Positions 24,186-32,816 of a DNA stretch of 64,000 nucleotides are shown one piece after another (within the stretch, counting starts at the first letter, position 1; each line of letters opens with the position of its first letter). Both the position numbers and the translations under genes were made by a program. The notes beneath the pieces were generated by a model. It had not been told where the DNA came from. It saw only the letters and a list, made by a program, of their open reading frames with translations, and ran no database searches. Source of the DNA: Streptomyces profundus (GTDB taxonomy: Bacteria > Actinomycetota > Actinomycetes > Streptomycetales > Streptomycetaceae); NCBI RefSeq assembly GCF_020740535.1, contig NZ_CP082362.1:5082501-5146500 (forward strand), given 5' to 3'.

Positions 24186-24817
24186 TGTATGTCGCGTTCG
24201 ATGTGCCGGAGCGTTTTCGGCAGTTGCCGATCGGGATGAGTCCGGAGGAGAGCTACGCGCATGCGTCCGCCCATGCCCGGGAGGTGGCGGCCGGGGACCC
24301 GGAGGCGGAGCGGCGCGTGCTGCGGGAGGTGTACGGAGGTTCGCAGGCGCTGGCGCGCGTCGGAGCCCTGTACTCGGGCGCGGTGGTGGGGACGTTGGGG
24401 GGCGAGCCGTCGTTGGCGACGCTGACGGTCACGGCCACGGAGTTCCCGTATGGGGACAGCGCGCGGATCGCCGCCGAGGGCACCCTTCAGTCGTTGGTGG
24501 CTTCCCGGGGGCCGCTGTGGAGCGGCAACGTCTATCCGTTGCCGTGTGGTCAGCCGGCCACGGTGGTGACCGGGCTTCGGGTGTATCGGGTGGCCCAACT
24601 GGAGCCTTCCGATGTGCGGTTCGCCGAGTTGCAGGCGTATGTGCCGGTGCCCGACGGGCCATCCCCGCGGGAGCGGCACATGCTGACGGTCAGCTTCGCC
24701 ACGCCGGCCGTCAAGCACTGGGAGCGGTACATGCCCGTCCTGGTGCGGTTGTTGCGCGGCCTCACCTTCACCACCCAGCCCAGTCCTTCCGCCGCGCCCG
24801 TGTCGGCGTCCCCGTGA
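24185..24817 (+). CDS. hypothetical protein of the WXG operon
   Basis: This 210-residue soluble protein starts at an ATG overlapping the previous stop (TGATG). It has a helical N-terminal third followed by strand-rich sequence (LATLTVTATEF, LRVYRVAQLEPSDVRFAELQAYVPV) and ends in a Ser/Pro-rich tail. Similar hypothetical genes commonly accompany WXG100 genes in Streptomyces. A chaperone-like role is possible but unproven. Confidence 0.6.
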   Translation: MYVAFDVPERFRQLPIGMSPEESYAHASAHAREVAAGDPEAERRVLREVYGGSQALARVGALYSGAVVGTLGGEPSLATLTVTATEFPYGDSARIAAEGTLQSLVASRGPLWSGNVYPLPCGQPATVVTGLRVYRVAQLEPSDVRFAELQAYVPVPDGPSPRERHMLTVSFATPAVKHWERYMPVLVRLLRGLTFTTQPSPSAAPVSASP

Positions 24818-24842
24818 GCACGGCCGACTTCCAGGAGTCCGC

Positions 24843-25136
24843 ATGAGTGACAGCGATCTCTATCTCGACTACGAACTGCTCGGCGCCAATCGCGACAACA
24901 TTCGCAATATCGCCAACCTCTTGGAGGGCCCCTGCCGGTCGATGGCCCATGTCAACGGCTCCGATATGGGCGTGGAGCGGCTGGAACAGCGGATGGACGA
25001 CTTCGGCGACGAGTGGGAGTACGGCATCGGGAAACTGGCCGAGTTCTCCGACGCGGCGGCGACCTGCCTCGACGAGGTGCTGAACGGCTTCCGTGACATC
25101 GACGAGGAGCTGTCCCGAGCCTTTCAGGAGAACTGA
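24843..25136 (+). CDS. WXG100-like small helical protein
   Basis: This 97-residue protein is the size of ESAT-6/WXG100 proteins and is predicted to be all helical. The turn holds W-E-Y-G at residues 58-61 (one residue longer than WxG). The C-terminal helix has ATCLDEVLNGFRDIDEELSRAF. It closes the four-gene operon and could be the heterodimer partner of the long WXG protein. Confidence 0.7.
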   Translation: MSDSDLYLDYELLGANRDNIRNIANLLEGPCRSMAHVNGSDMGVERLEQRMDDFGDEWEYGIGKLAEFSDAAATCLDEVLNGFRDIDEELSRAFQEN

Positions 25137-25193
25137 GCCGTGGTCGCCGACGAGCATCGGCCGATCGCCGGCGACCACGGACCCCCGCAACAG

Positions 25194-27476
25194 CTAGTTC
25201 TCCGCGGCTGGCAGCCGGCGCCGCGCGGCGGTGGCCGCTTGGTGGAAGCCCGCCGCCTCCGCCGCGCGGTCGATGCGGAGCAGCGCCTCCCCGGTCGCGT
25301 CCCAGGCGGCGGCCTGGAGATCGGCTCGGCCGACACGTTGGAAGAGCGTCGCCGCTTGGTGGAGGTGACTGAGCGCGTCGGTCGCTTCGCCGCCGGCCAA
25401 CGCGATCCGGCCCAACTCCAGGAGCGCCAACGCCTCGAACAGCGTGCCGTCGGACTCACTGGCGAGAGCCAGCGCCCGCTCGGCCGCCTCGTTCGCCCTG
25501 GCGAGCCGAGCCGATCCGCGGTGGACGGCGGCCAGCAGGGTCAGCGCCTCCGCCAACTCCAGTGGCTCCCCGGCCTGACTCAGAAGATCGGCGGCCTCGG
25601 CCAGCGTCGTCTCGGCGCGTTCGAGATCGCCGCCTTCCAGCAGGGCCCAGCCGACATTGCGGGTGAAGGCGCCGATATAGGTCTGGTGGCCGGTGTCGCG
25701 GGCCAGTGTCAACGCTCGTTCGAAGCAGGCCCTGGCCTGATCGACGCGGTGTCCCAACATGTGGGTCACGCCGAGGCCGTTGGCCGCGCGGGTCTCTCCC
25801 ACGGGGTGGTTCAACGCACGGAACGCGTCCAGGGCGGCCTGGAAACGGTCCGCCGCGTCCGCGAGCTGGAAGAGATGCCGGTGGGCGATCCCGAGGTTGT
25901 CGAGGGTGATCGCCTCCCCATAGCGGTCGCCGGCCTGGCGGGCGGCGTCGAGGGCCGTCTCCTGGGCGGCGAGCCAGGTGCCGGCGGGTTCTCGGTCGGC
26001 GATGACCATGGTGAGGACGGCGGGGAGCTGCCAGGCGATGGCGAACTGCCCGCTGCCGTGCGCGATCCGGATCGCCGCGATCAGGTTCTCCCGTTCGGTC
26101 TCGTACCAGGCGATGGCGGCCCTCGGGCCGTCGAACTCCTGGATGACGACTCCTTCGGGCAGGGGCTCCAGGGCCACGGGGAGGGTGTAGGCGCCGGCCC
26201 CCGCGCGGGCCGCCGCCTCGGCGGTGTGGGCGTACCAGCCGAGAACACGGCGCCGAGCCGCGGCCAACTCCGCCGGGACGAGCTCCGTTCGCGCCTGGTC
26301 CAGGGCGTAGGCGCGCAACAGATCGTGGAACTGGTAGCGGTCGTGGCCGCACTCGTCCAGCAGATGTGCGCCCGCCAGGGTGTCGAGTTGCAGCCGGGCC
26401 CGGGACGGGGGGAGCCCGGCGAGGGCCGCTGCCGCACCGACGCCGAAGTCGGGGCCGGGATGCAGCCCCAACAGCCGGAAGAGGTGTGCGGACGCGGGGT
26501 TGAGTGCCCGATACGACCAGCCGAACACGGTGCGGACCGCGTCGGCCTCCTCCGCGCTCTGCCCATCGTCCACCGTCAGTGCGTCCCAGAGGCCGCTCTC
26601 GTCACGAAGATCCCTGATCAGATCCCGCAACGGCATCCGGGGACGGGCAGCCGCTCGCTCGGCCACGATGCGCAGGGCGAGCGGCAACCGCGCACACAAC
26701 CGCGCCAACTCGGCCAACTCCGCCTCATCGTCGCCACTGCGGTATCCGGCGAGGACCGCACGCAGTAGCTGGACGGCCTCGGCTGACGACAGCGTCTCGA
26801 CACTCACGCGATGTGCTCCTTCACGTGCCACCAGACTCGACATTCGGGTGCGGCTAGTAATCATTACCAGGCACTGAGGTGCGCCGGGGAGCAGCGGGCG
26901 AATTTGGCCTACGGTAGCCGCGTTGTCCAGCAGGAGCAGCATCCGCCGGCCGGCGATCAGGGTTCGAAAAAGGTCCGAACGCGACTCCTCCGTAGTGGGG
27001 ACCCGTTCCAGGGGAATGCCGAGGGCTCGCAGAAAGCGCCCGAGGACATCGTTGGCCGTGATCGGCGGGCCCGGGTCATAGCCCCGAAGATTGACGTATA
27101 ACTGTCCGTCCGGAAACCTCTCTTGGGCATGGTGGGCCCAGCGCACGGCCAGGGATGTCTTCCCCACCCCCGCCGTGCCCACGATCGCCAGCACCCGCAA
27201 CGGAGTCGCCGCTTCGATGCTGTCGGCGGCCGGATCACCGGTCAACGCGGCGTCCAGGACGGCCAACTCTCGCTCGCGATTGACGAAGCCACGGGCGTCC
27301 CTCGGGAGTTGGGCGGGACGAGGAACCTCGGCGGGCGAGGTGGCATGAAAGTGCACACCGCCGCTGACCTGCCCGGCCTGGACCATATTGCCCGAGGCGT
27401 TCGAAATCTCGGAGTGGCTCCCCTGAGAGCGTGGGAGCGCGGGACGGTCGCCCGCGGGCGATGTGTTCTCGGACAT
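25194..27476 (-). CDS. STAND/NB-ARC ATPase with TPR repeats (AfsR-like, no DNA-binding domain)
   Basis: This 760-residue signal-transduction ATPase has a short N-terminus with the Gly/Val-rich motif SGNMVQAGQVSGGVHFH (residues 28-44), a Walker A GTAGVGKTS at 100-108, Walker B RRMLLLLDNA, a sensor MITSRTRM and the NB-ARC LARLCARLPLALRIVAERAA. From about residue 470 there are at least six TPR-like helical pairs. The SARP DNA-binding domain of AfsR is absent. The ATG at 27476 follows GGGGGAA. It converges on the WXG operon and is divergent from the DUF6879 operon. STAND proteins oligomerise on ligand binding; some act in conflict systems, but no effector domain is visible. Confidence 0.9.
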   Translation of the reverse strand: MSENTSPAGDRPALPRSQGSHSEISNASGNMVQAGQVSGGVHFHATSPAEVPRPAQLPRDARGFVNRERELAVLDAALTGDPAADSIEAATPLRVLAIVGTAGVGKTSLAVRWAHHAQERFPDGQLYVNLRGYDPGPPITANDVLGRFLRALGIPLERVPTTEESRSDLFRTLIAGRRMLLLLDNAATVGQIRPLLPGAPQCLVMITSRTRMSSLVAREGAHRVSVETLSSAEAVQLLRAVLAGYRSGDDEAELAELARLCARLPLALRIVAERAAARPRMPLRDLIRDLRDESGLWDALTVDDGQSAEEADAVRTVFGWSYRALNPASAHLFRLLGLHPGPDFGVGAAAALAGLPPSRARLQLDTLAGAHLLDECGHDRYQFHDLLRAYALDQARTELVPAELAAARRRVLGWYAHTAEAAARAGAGAYTLPVALEPLPEGVVIQEFDGPRAAIAWYETERENLIAAIRIAHGSGQFAIAWQLPAVLTMVIADREPAGTWLAAQETALDAARQAGDRYGEAITLDNLGIAHRHLFQLADAADRFQAALDAFRALNHPVGETRAANGLGVTHMLGHRVDQARACFERALTLARDTGHQTYIGAFTRNVGWALLEGGDLERAETTLAEAADLLSQAGEPLELAEALTLLAAVHRGSARLARANEAAERALALASESDGTLFEALALLELGRIALAGGEATDALSHLHQAATLFQRVGRADLQAAAWDATGEALLRIDRAAEAAGFHQAATAARRRLPAAEN

Positions 27477-27725
27477 GTGTTCCCCCGAGTGGTGGCAGGA
27501 GTTGACAACCAAGTGCGGTGCCCCGTCGCGATCGGAAGCGGAATTGGCCGGTCCGAAAGGCCGGTGCGGACGGGAGCTAGCATCGTTTCATAGTCTTAGG
27601 CAATGTCCCTTTCTGCCTTGTTCAGGGTGGCGAATGGAGCACGTGGTGCAAGGCTGTCTGGCGCTGGTGGACGTGCCATTTGCATGAGGGGTACGGTAGC
27701 CGCTGTCGAAGCCGAGGGGGTAGTC

Positions 27726-27941
27726 ATGAAGATCGAATTCGTTGGTGGTGCCACTGGGCAGGGGGGCTCGCCAAGGTTGTACCGGGACGAGGTGAGCGGG
27801 GACTTCATTGTGCAGGGGTATGTGGTGGAGGATTCGTCGGATCTTGAGCAGATGAACATTCCGGCCGGCGAGACCGTAGTACGTGTGCCCCGGTCGTTAT
27901 TCGACTATTTACCGAAGGATGGAGCGAATGTTCAACCTTGA
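27726..27941 (+). CDS. small hypothetical protein paired with DUF6879
   Basis: This 71-residue protein has strands such as SPRLYRDEVSGDFIVQGYVV and ends IPAGETVVRVPRSLFDYLP. It overlaps the DUF6879 gene by 14 nt. The same small-gene/DUF6879 order is frequent in Streptomyces, often near DUF397 or helix-turn-helix genes. Function unknown. Confidence 0.75.
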   Translation: MKIEFVGGATGQGGSPRLYRDEVSGDFIVQGYVVEDSSDLEQMNIPAGETVVRVPRSLFDYLPKDGANVQP

Positions 27942-28455
27942 CGCGGTGGGTTGGGCCCGGCTGTTCGAGTCCTGCCGTGAGTCGGCCAGCCATTTGGAGA
28001 TGCGGGACAACTACGCCGTTCAAGAGGAGCTGGCCGATATCGCGAAGTGGCGGGCCGGCCAGTGGGGTCCGGAGGAGGACGCGGAAAGCAAGGCGGGCTG
28101 GCTTGCCTTGATGCGGTCCACCGCGGCGCGTGGTGTGCGGCTGCGGAGGGCGCGCGTGGTGTCCGAACCGGTTTCCGAATACATCAGGTTCGAGCATGAG
28201 GGGACGCCGCAGAACATCGACGCGGGCGAGGATGTTCGGTGGCTGCCACGGACCCGTGCGTCGGGTCTGGTGCTGCCTGGCAACGACTGTTGGATCTTCG
28301 ACGGCACGACAGTGCTGTTCAACCACTTCACCGGAGATGGAGGATGGGTCGGCAACGAGCTGACCACGGACCCCGTGGTGGCCAAGCACTGTGCCGAAGC
28401 GTTCGAATCCGTCTGGCGGTTGGGAGTTCCGCACCAGGAATTCCGGCTCGTCTGA
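27928..28455 (+). CDS. DUF6879 family protein
   Basis: This 175-residue protein shows the whole DUF6879 pattern: ESASHLEMRDNY near residue 20, GVRLRRARVVSEPVSEYIRFEH in the middle, AGEDVRWLPR, and LVLPGNDCWIFDGTTVLFNHFTGDGGW near the end. The strongly conserved polar core suggests a binding or enzymatic pocket, but no function is known. It is coupled to the small gene upstream. Confidence 0.93.
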   Translation: MFNLDAVGWARLFESCRESASHLEMRDNYAVQEELADIAKWRAGQWGPEEDAESKAGWLALMRSTAARGVRLRRARVVSEPVSEYIRFEHEGTPQNIDAGEDVRWLPRTRASGLVLPGNDCWIFDGTTVLFNHFTGDGGWVGNELTTDPVVAKHCAEAFESVWRLGVPHQEFRLV

Positions 28456-28505
28456 CATGACGCCCGAGGCGGATGGTCTCCTCTGTGTTGGTGGAGAAGG
28501 AGAAT

Positions 28506-29366
28506 ATGTCTGAGCAGTTGCGGATCGGCGTGATCTCTTCGGGGCCGGATGAGTTCGCCACCATTCACGCCGCATGTGTGGACAAGGGGCACCTTCCGGT
28601 CGTCTATCTCTATGGGCGTTCCCTGCGCTCCGGCGGCCCGAATCTCGACGACGCCGGAGCGACGACCACGGCGATTCTCGATGCCTTGCCGCAGGGGATG
28701 GATCTTCTGCTTCCGGGCACCATGGACGGTCTGGCGCGGTCGCTGCGCAGCCATCGGGTCGATCTTCTCGTCGTCTTTGGCTTCGCCTGGAAGTTGCCGC
28801 CTTCCGTTCTGGAGATTCCCCGCCTCGGCGTGCTGAACATTCATGTCGCGATGCTTCCTCGATATCGGGGCCCGGCCCCTCTGCTGTGGGCCATTCGCAA
28901 TGGCGACGCCACCGGCGGGGTGACGGTGCACTGGATGGACGAGGAATTCGACACGGGGAATATCCTGGCGCAGCAGGGCGGTATCCTGCTCGCGGACGAC
29001 ATCACCTGGCAGAACTACTGTGTGTCCGCCCTGCCGGTGGTTCGCCGATTGCTGGGCGAGTCCCTCGATCTGGCCGTCGCCGGTGACCCAGGCCGGCCCC
29101 AGGATGACGCCGAGGGCAGCTACGCGGGGTTCATGGAGCCGGAGTTCGCAGTCGTCGACTGGTCACACAGCGCGCGCGCCATTCACCACCAGGTGAGGAC
29201 ACACCGTTACATGCGGTCGTCCCACCATCCTGTCGCCATGCTTGACGGCGGCTGGCGACGGGTCGTGCGCACCAGTCTGTCCCCGTCGGAAGGGGTGCTG
29301 GTTCGCTGCGGCGATGGGAGTCCCCTGTGGATCGTGGAGTCCGAACCGGCCCCCGCGCCCGAATGA
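28506..29366 (+). CDS. free-standing formyltransferase-fold protein
   Basis: This 286-residue protein has the formyltransferase (Fmt/ArnA/PurN) fold. The diagnostic block is LGVLNIHVAMLPRYRGPAPLLWAI with catalytic Asn and His, followed by GVTVHWMDEEFDTGNILAQ with the Asp. Members move a formyl group from 10-formyl-tetrahydrofolate to an amine. The C-terminus does not look like the tRNA-binding domain of methionyl-tRNA formyltransferase, so the acceptor is probably a sugar, amino acid or metabolite amine. GGAGAAGGAG lies before the ATG. It lies 50 bp after the DUF6879 gene and may share its transcript. Confidence 0.85.
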   Translation: MSEQLRIGVISSGPDEFATIHAACVDKGHLPVVYLYGRSLRSGGPNLDDAGATTTAILDALPQGMDLLLPGTMDGLARSLRSHRVDLLVVFGFAWKLPPSVLEIPRLGVLNIHVAMLPRYRGPAPLLWAIRNGDATGGVTVHWMDEEFDTGNILAQQGGILLADDITWQNYCVSALPVVRRLLGESLDLAVAGDPGRPQDDAEGSYAGFMEPEFAVVDWSHSARAIHHQVRTHRYMRSSHHPVAMLDGGWRRVVRTSLSPSEGVLVRCGDGSPLWIVESEPAPAPE

Positions 29367-29370
29367 CGGC

Positions 29371-29401
29371 CCCGCCCGTCCCCCGTGTGGGGACGGGCGG
29401 G
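29371..29401. terminator. bidirectional terminator
   Basis: CCCGCCCGTCCCC pairs perfectly with GGGGACGGGCGGG around CGTGT. It sits between the convergent stops of the formyltransferase and the ABC exporter. Confidence 0.88.
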
Positions 29402-29406
29402 CCTGG

Positions 29407-31191
29407 TCAGTTGAGTTGGCTGGATTGGAGGGCCGCGTAGGCGCCGTCGTGGGCGAGGAGTTCGTCGTGGGTGCCGGTCTCCACGATCTGGCCGTGGTCC
29501 ATCACCACGATCCGGTCGGCTCCTCTGATCGTCGACAGCCGGTGGGCCACCACGAACGTGGTCCGGCCGCGTACCAGGCGGGCGAGGGCCTGCTGGACGA
29601 GTGCCTCGGAGCGGGTGTCCAGGGCCGAGGTCGCCTCGTCGAGGATCAGCACCCTGGGGTCGCGGATCAACGCCCGTGCGATGGCAAGGCGTTGGCGCTG
29701 GCCGCCGGAGAGCCGCGCGCCGTGTTCGCCGACCACCGCGTCGAGGCCACCGGGCAACCGGTCGACGAACTCCAGGGCGTTGGCCGCCGCGAGCGCGTCC
29801 CGCACGGTCGTCTCGTCCGGGTCGTCCATGCCGTAGGCGACGTTCTCCCGGACGGTGCCCTCGAAGAGGATCGACTCCTGGGGGACGACGGAGACGAACC
29901 GACGGTAGGTCCGCAGGTCGAGGCCGCCCATGTCGACGCCGTCGAGCAGCAGTCGTCCCCGGGTCGGCCGGACGAAGCCGATCAGCAGGTTGAGGACGGT
30001 CGACTTGCCCGCGCCCGACGCGCCGACCAGGGCGATCGTCTCGCCGGGGGAGACGGTCAGGCTCATCCGGCGCACGGCCGGCCGCTCGTCCTCCTCGTCG
30101 TGGCCGACCCCCTCGTAGCCGAAGGAGACCGCGTCGAAGGTGAACGCGCCCCGCACGTCGGAGACCTCGGCCTTGCCCTCGTTCGCCTCCAGCTCGGGCT
30201 CCTGGAGCACCTCGCCCACGGAGCGCACCGACTCAAGTCCCTTGGTGATCACCGGGATCAGGGCGAGCAGCGTGGTGGTCGAGTTGGTGAGCGTGGTGAG
30301 GAACGCGCTGAGCATCACGACGTCACCGGCGCTGACATCCCACACCTCGTAGTAGGCGACCAGCGCGGCGCCGGTGAGGAAGGTCAGGCCGAGGGTGTTG
30401 AGGAGCACCCAGGAGGCGGATGCGACCCGGCCGTTGAGCAGGTCGAGGCGCATCGCGGAATCCAGCACCCGGCGGAGGGTGCCGTTCATCCGCCGCAGCG
30501 CGTTGTCCTCCAGGCCGTGCGCCCGGGTGACGGGGATCAGCCGGGTCATCTCGGAGACGCGGGAGGAGAGTTGCTCGACATCGCGCCGGAAGTGTTCGTT
30601 TCGGGTGCGCAGGCGCAGCCGCATCCGCATCACCAGCAGGGCGGCGCACGGCACCACGATCAGGAAGATCGGCAGGAACTCGGGGGCCCGTAGGCCGATG
30701 ATGACCAGGCCGCCGATCAGCACGGTGGTCGCGCCCAGGCCGGATTCGGAGGTCTGCTGCACCATCTGCTCGATGGTCTCGACATCGCGCACGACCTTCG
30801 CCTGGAGGACGCCGGCGCTGACCCGGTTGTGGTAGCCGATGGACAGTTGCTGCATCCGGGTGCAGAGCGCGGAGCGCAGGGTGGTGCCCATCCGCCGCAC
30901 GCTGCCGAACATCAGGCGCACCCACAGCAGATGCAGGGGGAAGTTGACGAGCAGGATCGCCAGCACCAGACCCGCGCTGGACCAGAGGTTGCTGATCGGG
31001 CGGTGGTCGACGACGGTGTCGACGATGGCGGCGGTGGTGAGCGGCAGCAGCCAGAGCGGGCTGTGCTTGATGGTGAAGACCGCCGAGGCGAGGGCGATCC
31101 TCCAGCGGTCGGGGCGAAGGAGCCAGAGCAGGGTACGGACCGGGTGTTCGCCCCGGTAACGGTGTTCGAGCGGGGCTACCGGCGAGGCCAC
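29407..31191 (-). CDS. ABC exporter half-transporter (permease-ATPase fusion)
   Basis: This 594-residue protein has a six-helix type IV transmembrane domain (about 1-330) and a C-terminal ATPase with Walker A GASGAGKST, Q-loop VVPQES, signature LSGGQRQR, Walker B VLILDEATSALD and the switch His in VVAHRLST. It forms a dimer that exports a lipid, peptide or drug. The GTG at 31191 has GGAGAA upstream. A 12-bp LacI-type palindrome lies in its leader 17 bp from the start, so a LacI-family repressor probably controls it. Confidence 0.93.
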   Translation of the reverse strand: MASPVAPLEHRYRGEHPVRTLLWLLRPDRWRIALASAVFTIKHSPLWLLPLTTAAIVDTVVDHRPISNLWSSAGLVLAILLVNFPLHLLWVRLMFGSVRRMGTTLRSALCTRMQQLSIGYHNRVSAGVLQAKVVRDVETIEQMVQQTSESGLGATTVLIGGLVIIGLRAPEFLPIFLIVVPCAALLVMRMRLRLRTRNEHFRRDVEQLSSRVSEMTRLIPVTRAHGLEDNALRRMNGTLRRVLDSAMRLDLLNGRVASASWVLLNTLGLTFLTGAALVAYYEVWDVSAGDVVMLSAFLTTLTNSTTTLLALIPVITKGLESVRSVGEVLQEPELEANEGKAEVSDVRGAFTFDAVSFGYEGVGHDEEDERPAVRRMSLTVSPGETIALVGASGAGKSTVLNLLIGFVRPTRGRLLLDGVDMGGLDLRTYRRFVSVVPQESILFEGTVRENVAYGMDDPDETTVRDALAAANALEFVDRLPGGLDAVVGEHGARLSGGQRQRLAIARALIRDPRVLILDEATSALDTRSEALVQQALARLVRGRTTFVVAHRLSTIRGADRIVVMDHGQIVETGTHDELLAHDGAYAALQSSQLN

Positions 31192-31208
31192 GGTGGATTC
31201 TCCAGATA

Positions 31209-31220
31209 GAAAGCGCTTTC
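31209..31220. promoter_or_regulatory. GAAAGCGCTTTC LacI-type operator
   Basis: This perfect 12-bp palindrome with central CG lies 17 bp upstream of the exporter GTG start. The sequence fits the LacI/GalR operator type (AAGCGCTT core). No LacI gene is adjacent; the nearest is the xylan repressor 11 kb away. Confidence 0.6.
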
Positions 31221-31377
31221 GGCCACCCCCGACCCTACCCCCGCGCCTCCCCTCCCACCCGCGCCCACCACCATCCGTCGGTCACCGTTCGGCGACCCGA
31301 ACGCGCCGGCGGCCGTGGGGTGTTCCGACGTGCGTTCGCGGTGTGTGTCCAGGGCGCCTCGGGGAAAGTCGGTTCCG

Positions 31378-31406
31378 CCTCGTACGGATGGAGGAAACGC
31401 TTCTTC
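31378..31406 (+). promoter_or_regulatory. shared 29-bp motif, plus-strand copy
   Basis: The block starts CCTCGTACGGATGGAGG and ends AAACGCTTCTTC. The same sequence, with two differences, occurs on the minus strand at 38382-38410. It lies 131 bp upstream of the metalloprotease-like gene in a 346-bp gap (31192-31537) that otherwise holds no gene. A tiny ORF (31389-31424, MEETLLQLRPG) begins inside it, but the equivalent ATG is absent from the other copy, so conservation is at the DNA or RNA level. Confidence 0.75.
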
Positions 31407-31537
31407 AATTGCGCCCGGGATAAAGCCTATGCATCATGGTCGCGTTCTCTGCTTCAGGGGAATTCGAGGGCCTCTGATATGCGCCCTCTTTCCCTGCTGA
31501 ATGAATGCGGTGCGACTGGATTCGGAGGTGCCCTTTG

Positions 31538-32752
31538 GTGATCAGTATTGGCGACATGCCCATCCCCGGACGCGGCCGGGAGGTGGGCGAGACTCTGCTG
31601 GATCTCAAGTCCAGAAAAACGGCGAAGATCAAGAGTCAGGAGGACGACTCCGCTTCGAACAAGGTTCCCGTCTATGTGACGGATGGCGCGCCGGCTCGCC
31701 GCAAGTTCGACGATCAGAATCTCATCCTCAAGCCGAGTGGGGCCGAACTCTGGCGCCGCAGGGCGCGACCGAGCTGGTACTGGGAGATCGTCGCGGAGGC
31801 GGTCAGCGCCTACCAGAGCGGCGGCAGCACCGATCTGGATCGCCTGCGGAGCTCGTTCACCGCCCTCTTCGCCGCGCTGCGCAAACGCGGAGTCTCCGTC
31901 TCGGTGCTGCCCCAGTGGGAGGATCGGGCGTTCCGGCTTGAGAAGCCGGAGATCGCGCGGATCCAGGCCCTCACGGACTCGGAGAACTTCAAGGACAAGA
32001 GCAAGGCCCCCGCGATCTACGAGAAGGTGACGGCTGCCAGCTTTCTGAAGAAGTGCCAGGACGGTGACACGGCCACCCTGGCCGAACTGAAATCAGATGT
32101 CACCACCTATCTGGAGGCGACGGACCAGGACGTCCAGGACGTCTACAGTTCCAATCCCGCGTTCAGCCGCGCGGGTCGAGTCATCGTCCGCAAGGGCATC
32201 GCCGACGGTACGGATGGCGAGCTGGTCATCGACGCGAAGAACAAGGCGGCCGCCTACCGCCACCTCCTCGCGCACGAACTCACGCACTGCCACTCCTTCG
32301 CCGGAAAAGGGCTTCAGGGCAGCGCGAGTTACGGGGACGGGGCGGACGAGGCCGTGACGGAGCTGTGCGGTCGAGCCGTCACCGACATCATTCACGCGGT
32401 CGACAACAAACTGAACGTCACCGTCGAGTCCTCTCAGGACAAGGTGGTCACCGGGGCGCACTACAACCTCTGGTCCGCCACCGTGGAGAACACCCTGTAC
32501 CAGAAGGGCGGGCTGCGCTACGCGCCGCAGGTCTGCTCGTTGGTGTTGGCCCAGGGGAAGTACCGGGGTATCGCGCAGGGGGTGGCGACCTATGACGACA
32601 CCTTCCCCCAGGAACTCCTCAAGGCGTACTTCGAGACCGGGGGGAAGAAGGAGCTGAAGAAGACCGAGTCGAAGTGGGCCGCGTTGCTGCGGGCGTTGGT
32701 CGACCTGCTGTCGCGTATCCTCCGCAACCGCTTCCGAAAGGCTCGCGGATAA
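31538..32752 (+). CDS. HELTH zinc metalloprotease-like protein
   Basis: This 404-residue protein carries LLAHELTHCHSF with the zinc-binding HExxH at residues 246-250. Glu residues at about 271 and 275 (DEAVTEL) are spaced right for the third ligand of a gluzincin. The N-terminal 200 residues are charged and helical; the C-terminus is basic (LLSRILRNRFRKARG). There is no signal peptide. The GTG at 31538 is chosen because GGAGG lies 9 nt upstream; an ATG 33 nt earlier lacks this. I do not recognise the family beyond the zinc motif. It converges on the lectin/paralogue cluster and shares its upstream motif. Confidence 0.7.
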   Translation: MISIGDMPIPGRGREVGETLLDLKSRKTAKIKSQEDDSASNKVPVYVTDGAPARRKFDDQNLILKPSGAELWRRRARPSWYWEIVAEAVSAYQSGGSTDLDRLRSSFTALFAALRKRGVSVSVLPQWEDRAFRLEKPEIARIQALTDSENFKDKSKAPAIYEKVTAASFLKKCQDGDTATLAELKSDVTTYLEATDQDVQDVYSSNPAFSRAGRVIVRKGIADGTDGELVIDAKNKAAAYRHLLAHELTHCHSFAGKGLQGSASYGDGADEAVTELCGRAVTDIIHAVDNKLNVTVESSQDKVVTGAHYNLWSATVENTLYQKGGLRYAPQVCSLVLAQGKYRGIAQGVATYDDTFPQELLKAYFETGGKKELKKTESKWAALLRALVDLLSRILRNRFRKARG

Positions 32753-32753
32753 C

Positions 32754-32794
32754 GGACCGCCCGCCGACACGGCACGCGTGTCGGCGGGCGTCCG
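32754..32794. terminator. strong bidirectional terminator
   Basis: GCCCGCCGACACG pairs perfectly with CGTGTCGGCGGGC around GCACG, and CGGAC/GTCCG extends the stem after a one-base bulge. It lies between the convergent metalloprotease-like gene and the small secreted-protein gene. Confidence 0.9.
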
Positions 32795-32816
32795 CTGCCC
32801 AGGTGGTGCGAGGGCG

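Noticed and set aside
31389..31424. A leader peptide (MEETLLQLRPG) inside the shared motif
   Set aside because: The other motif copy has AGG instead of the ATG and a different continuation, so the peptide is not conserved.
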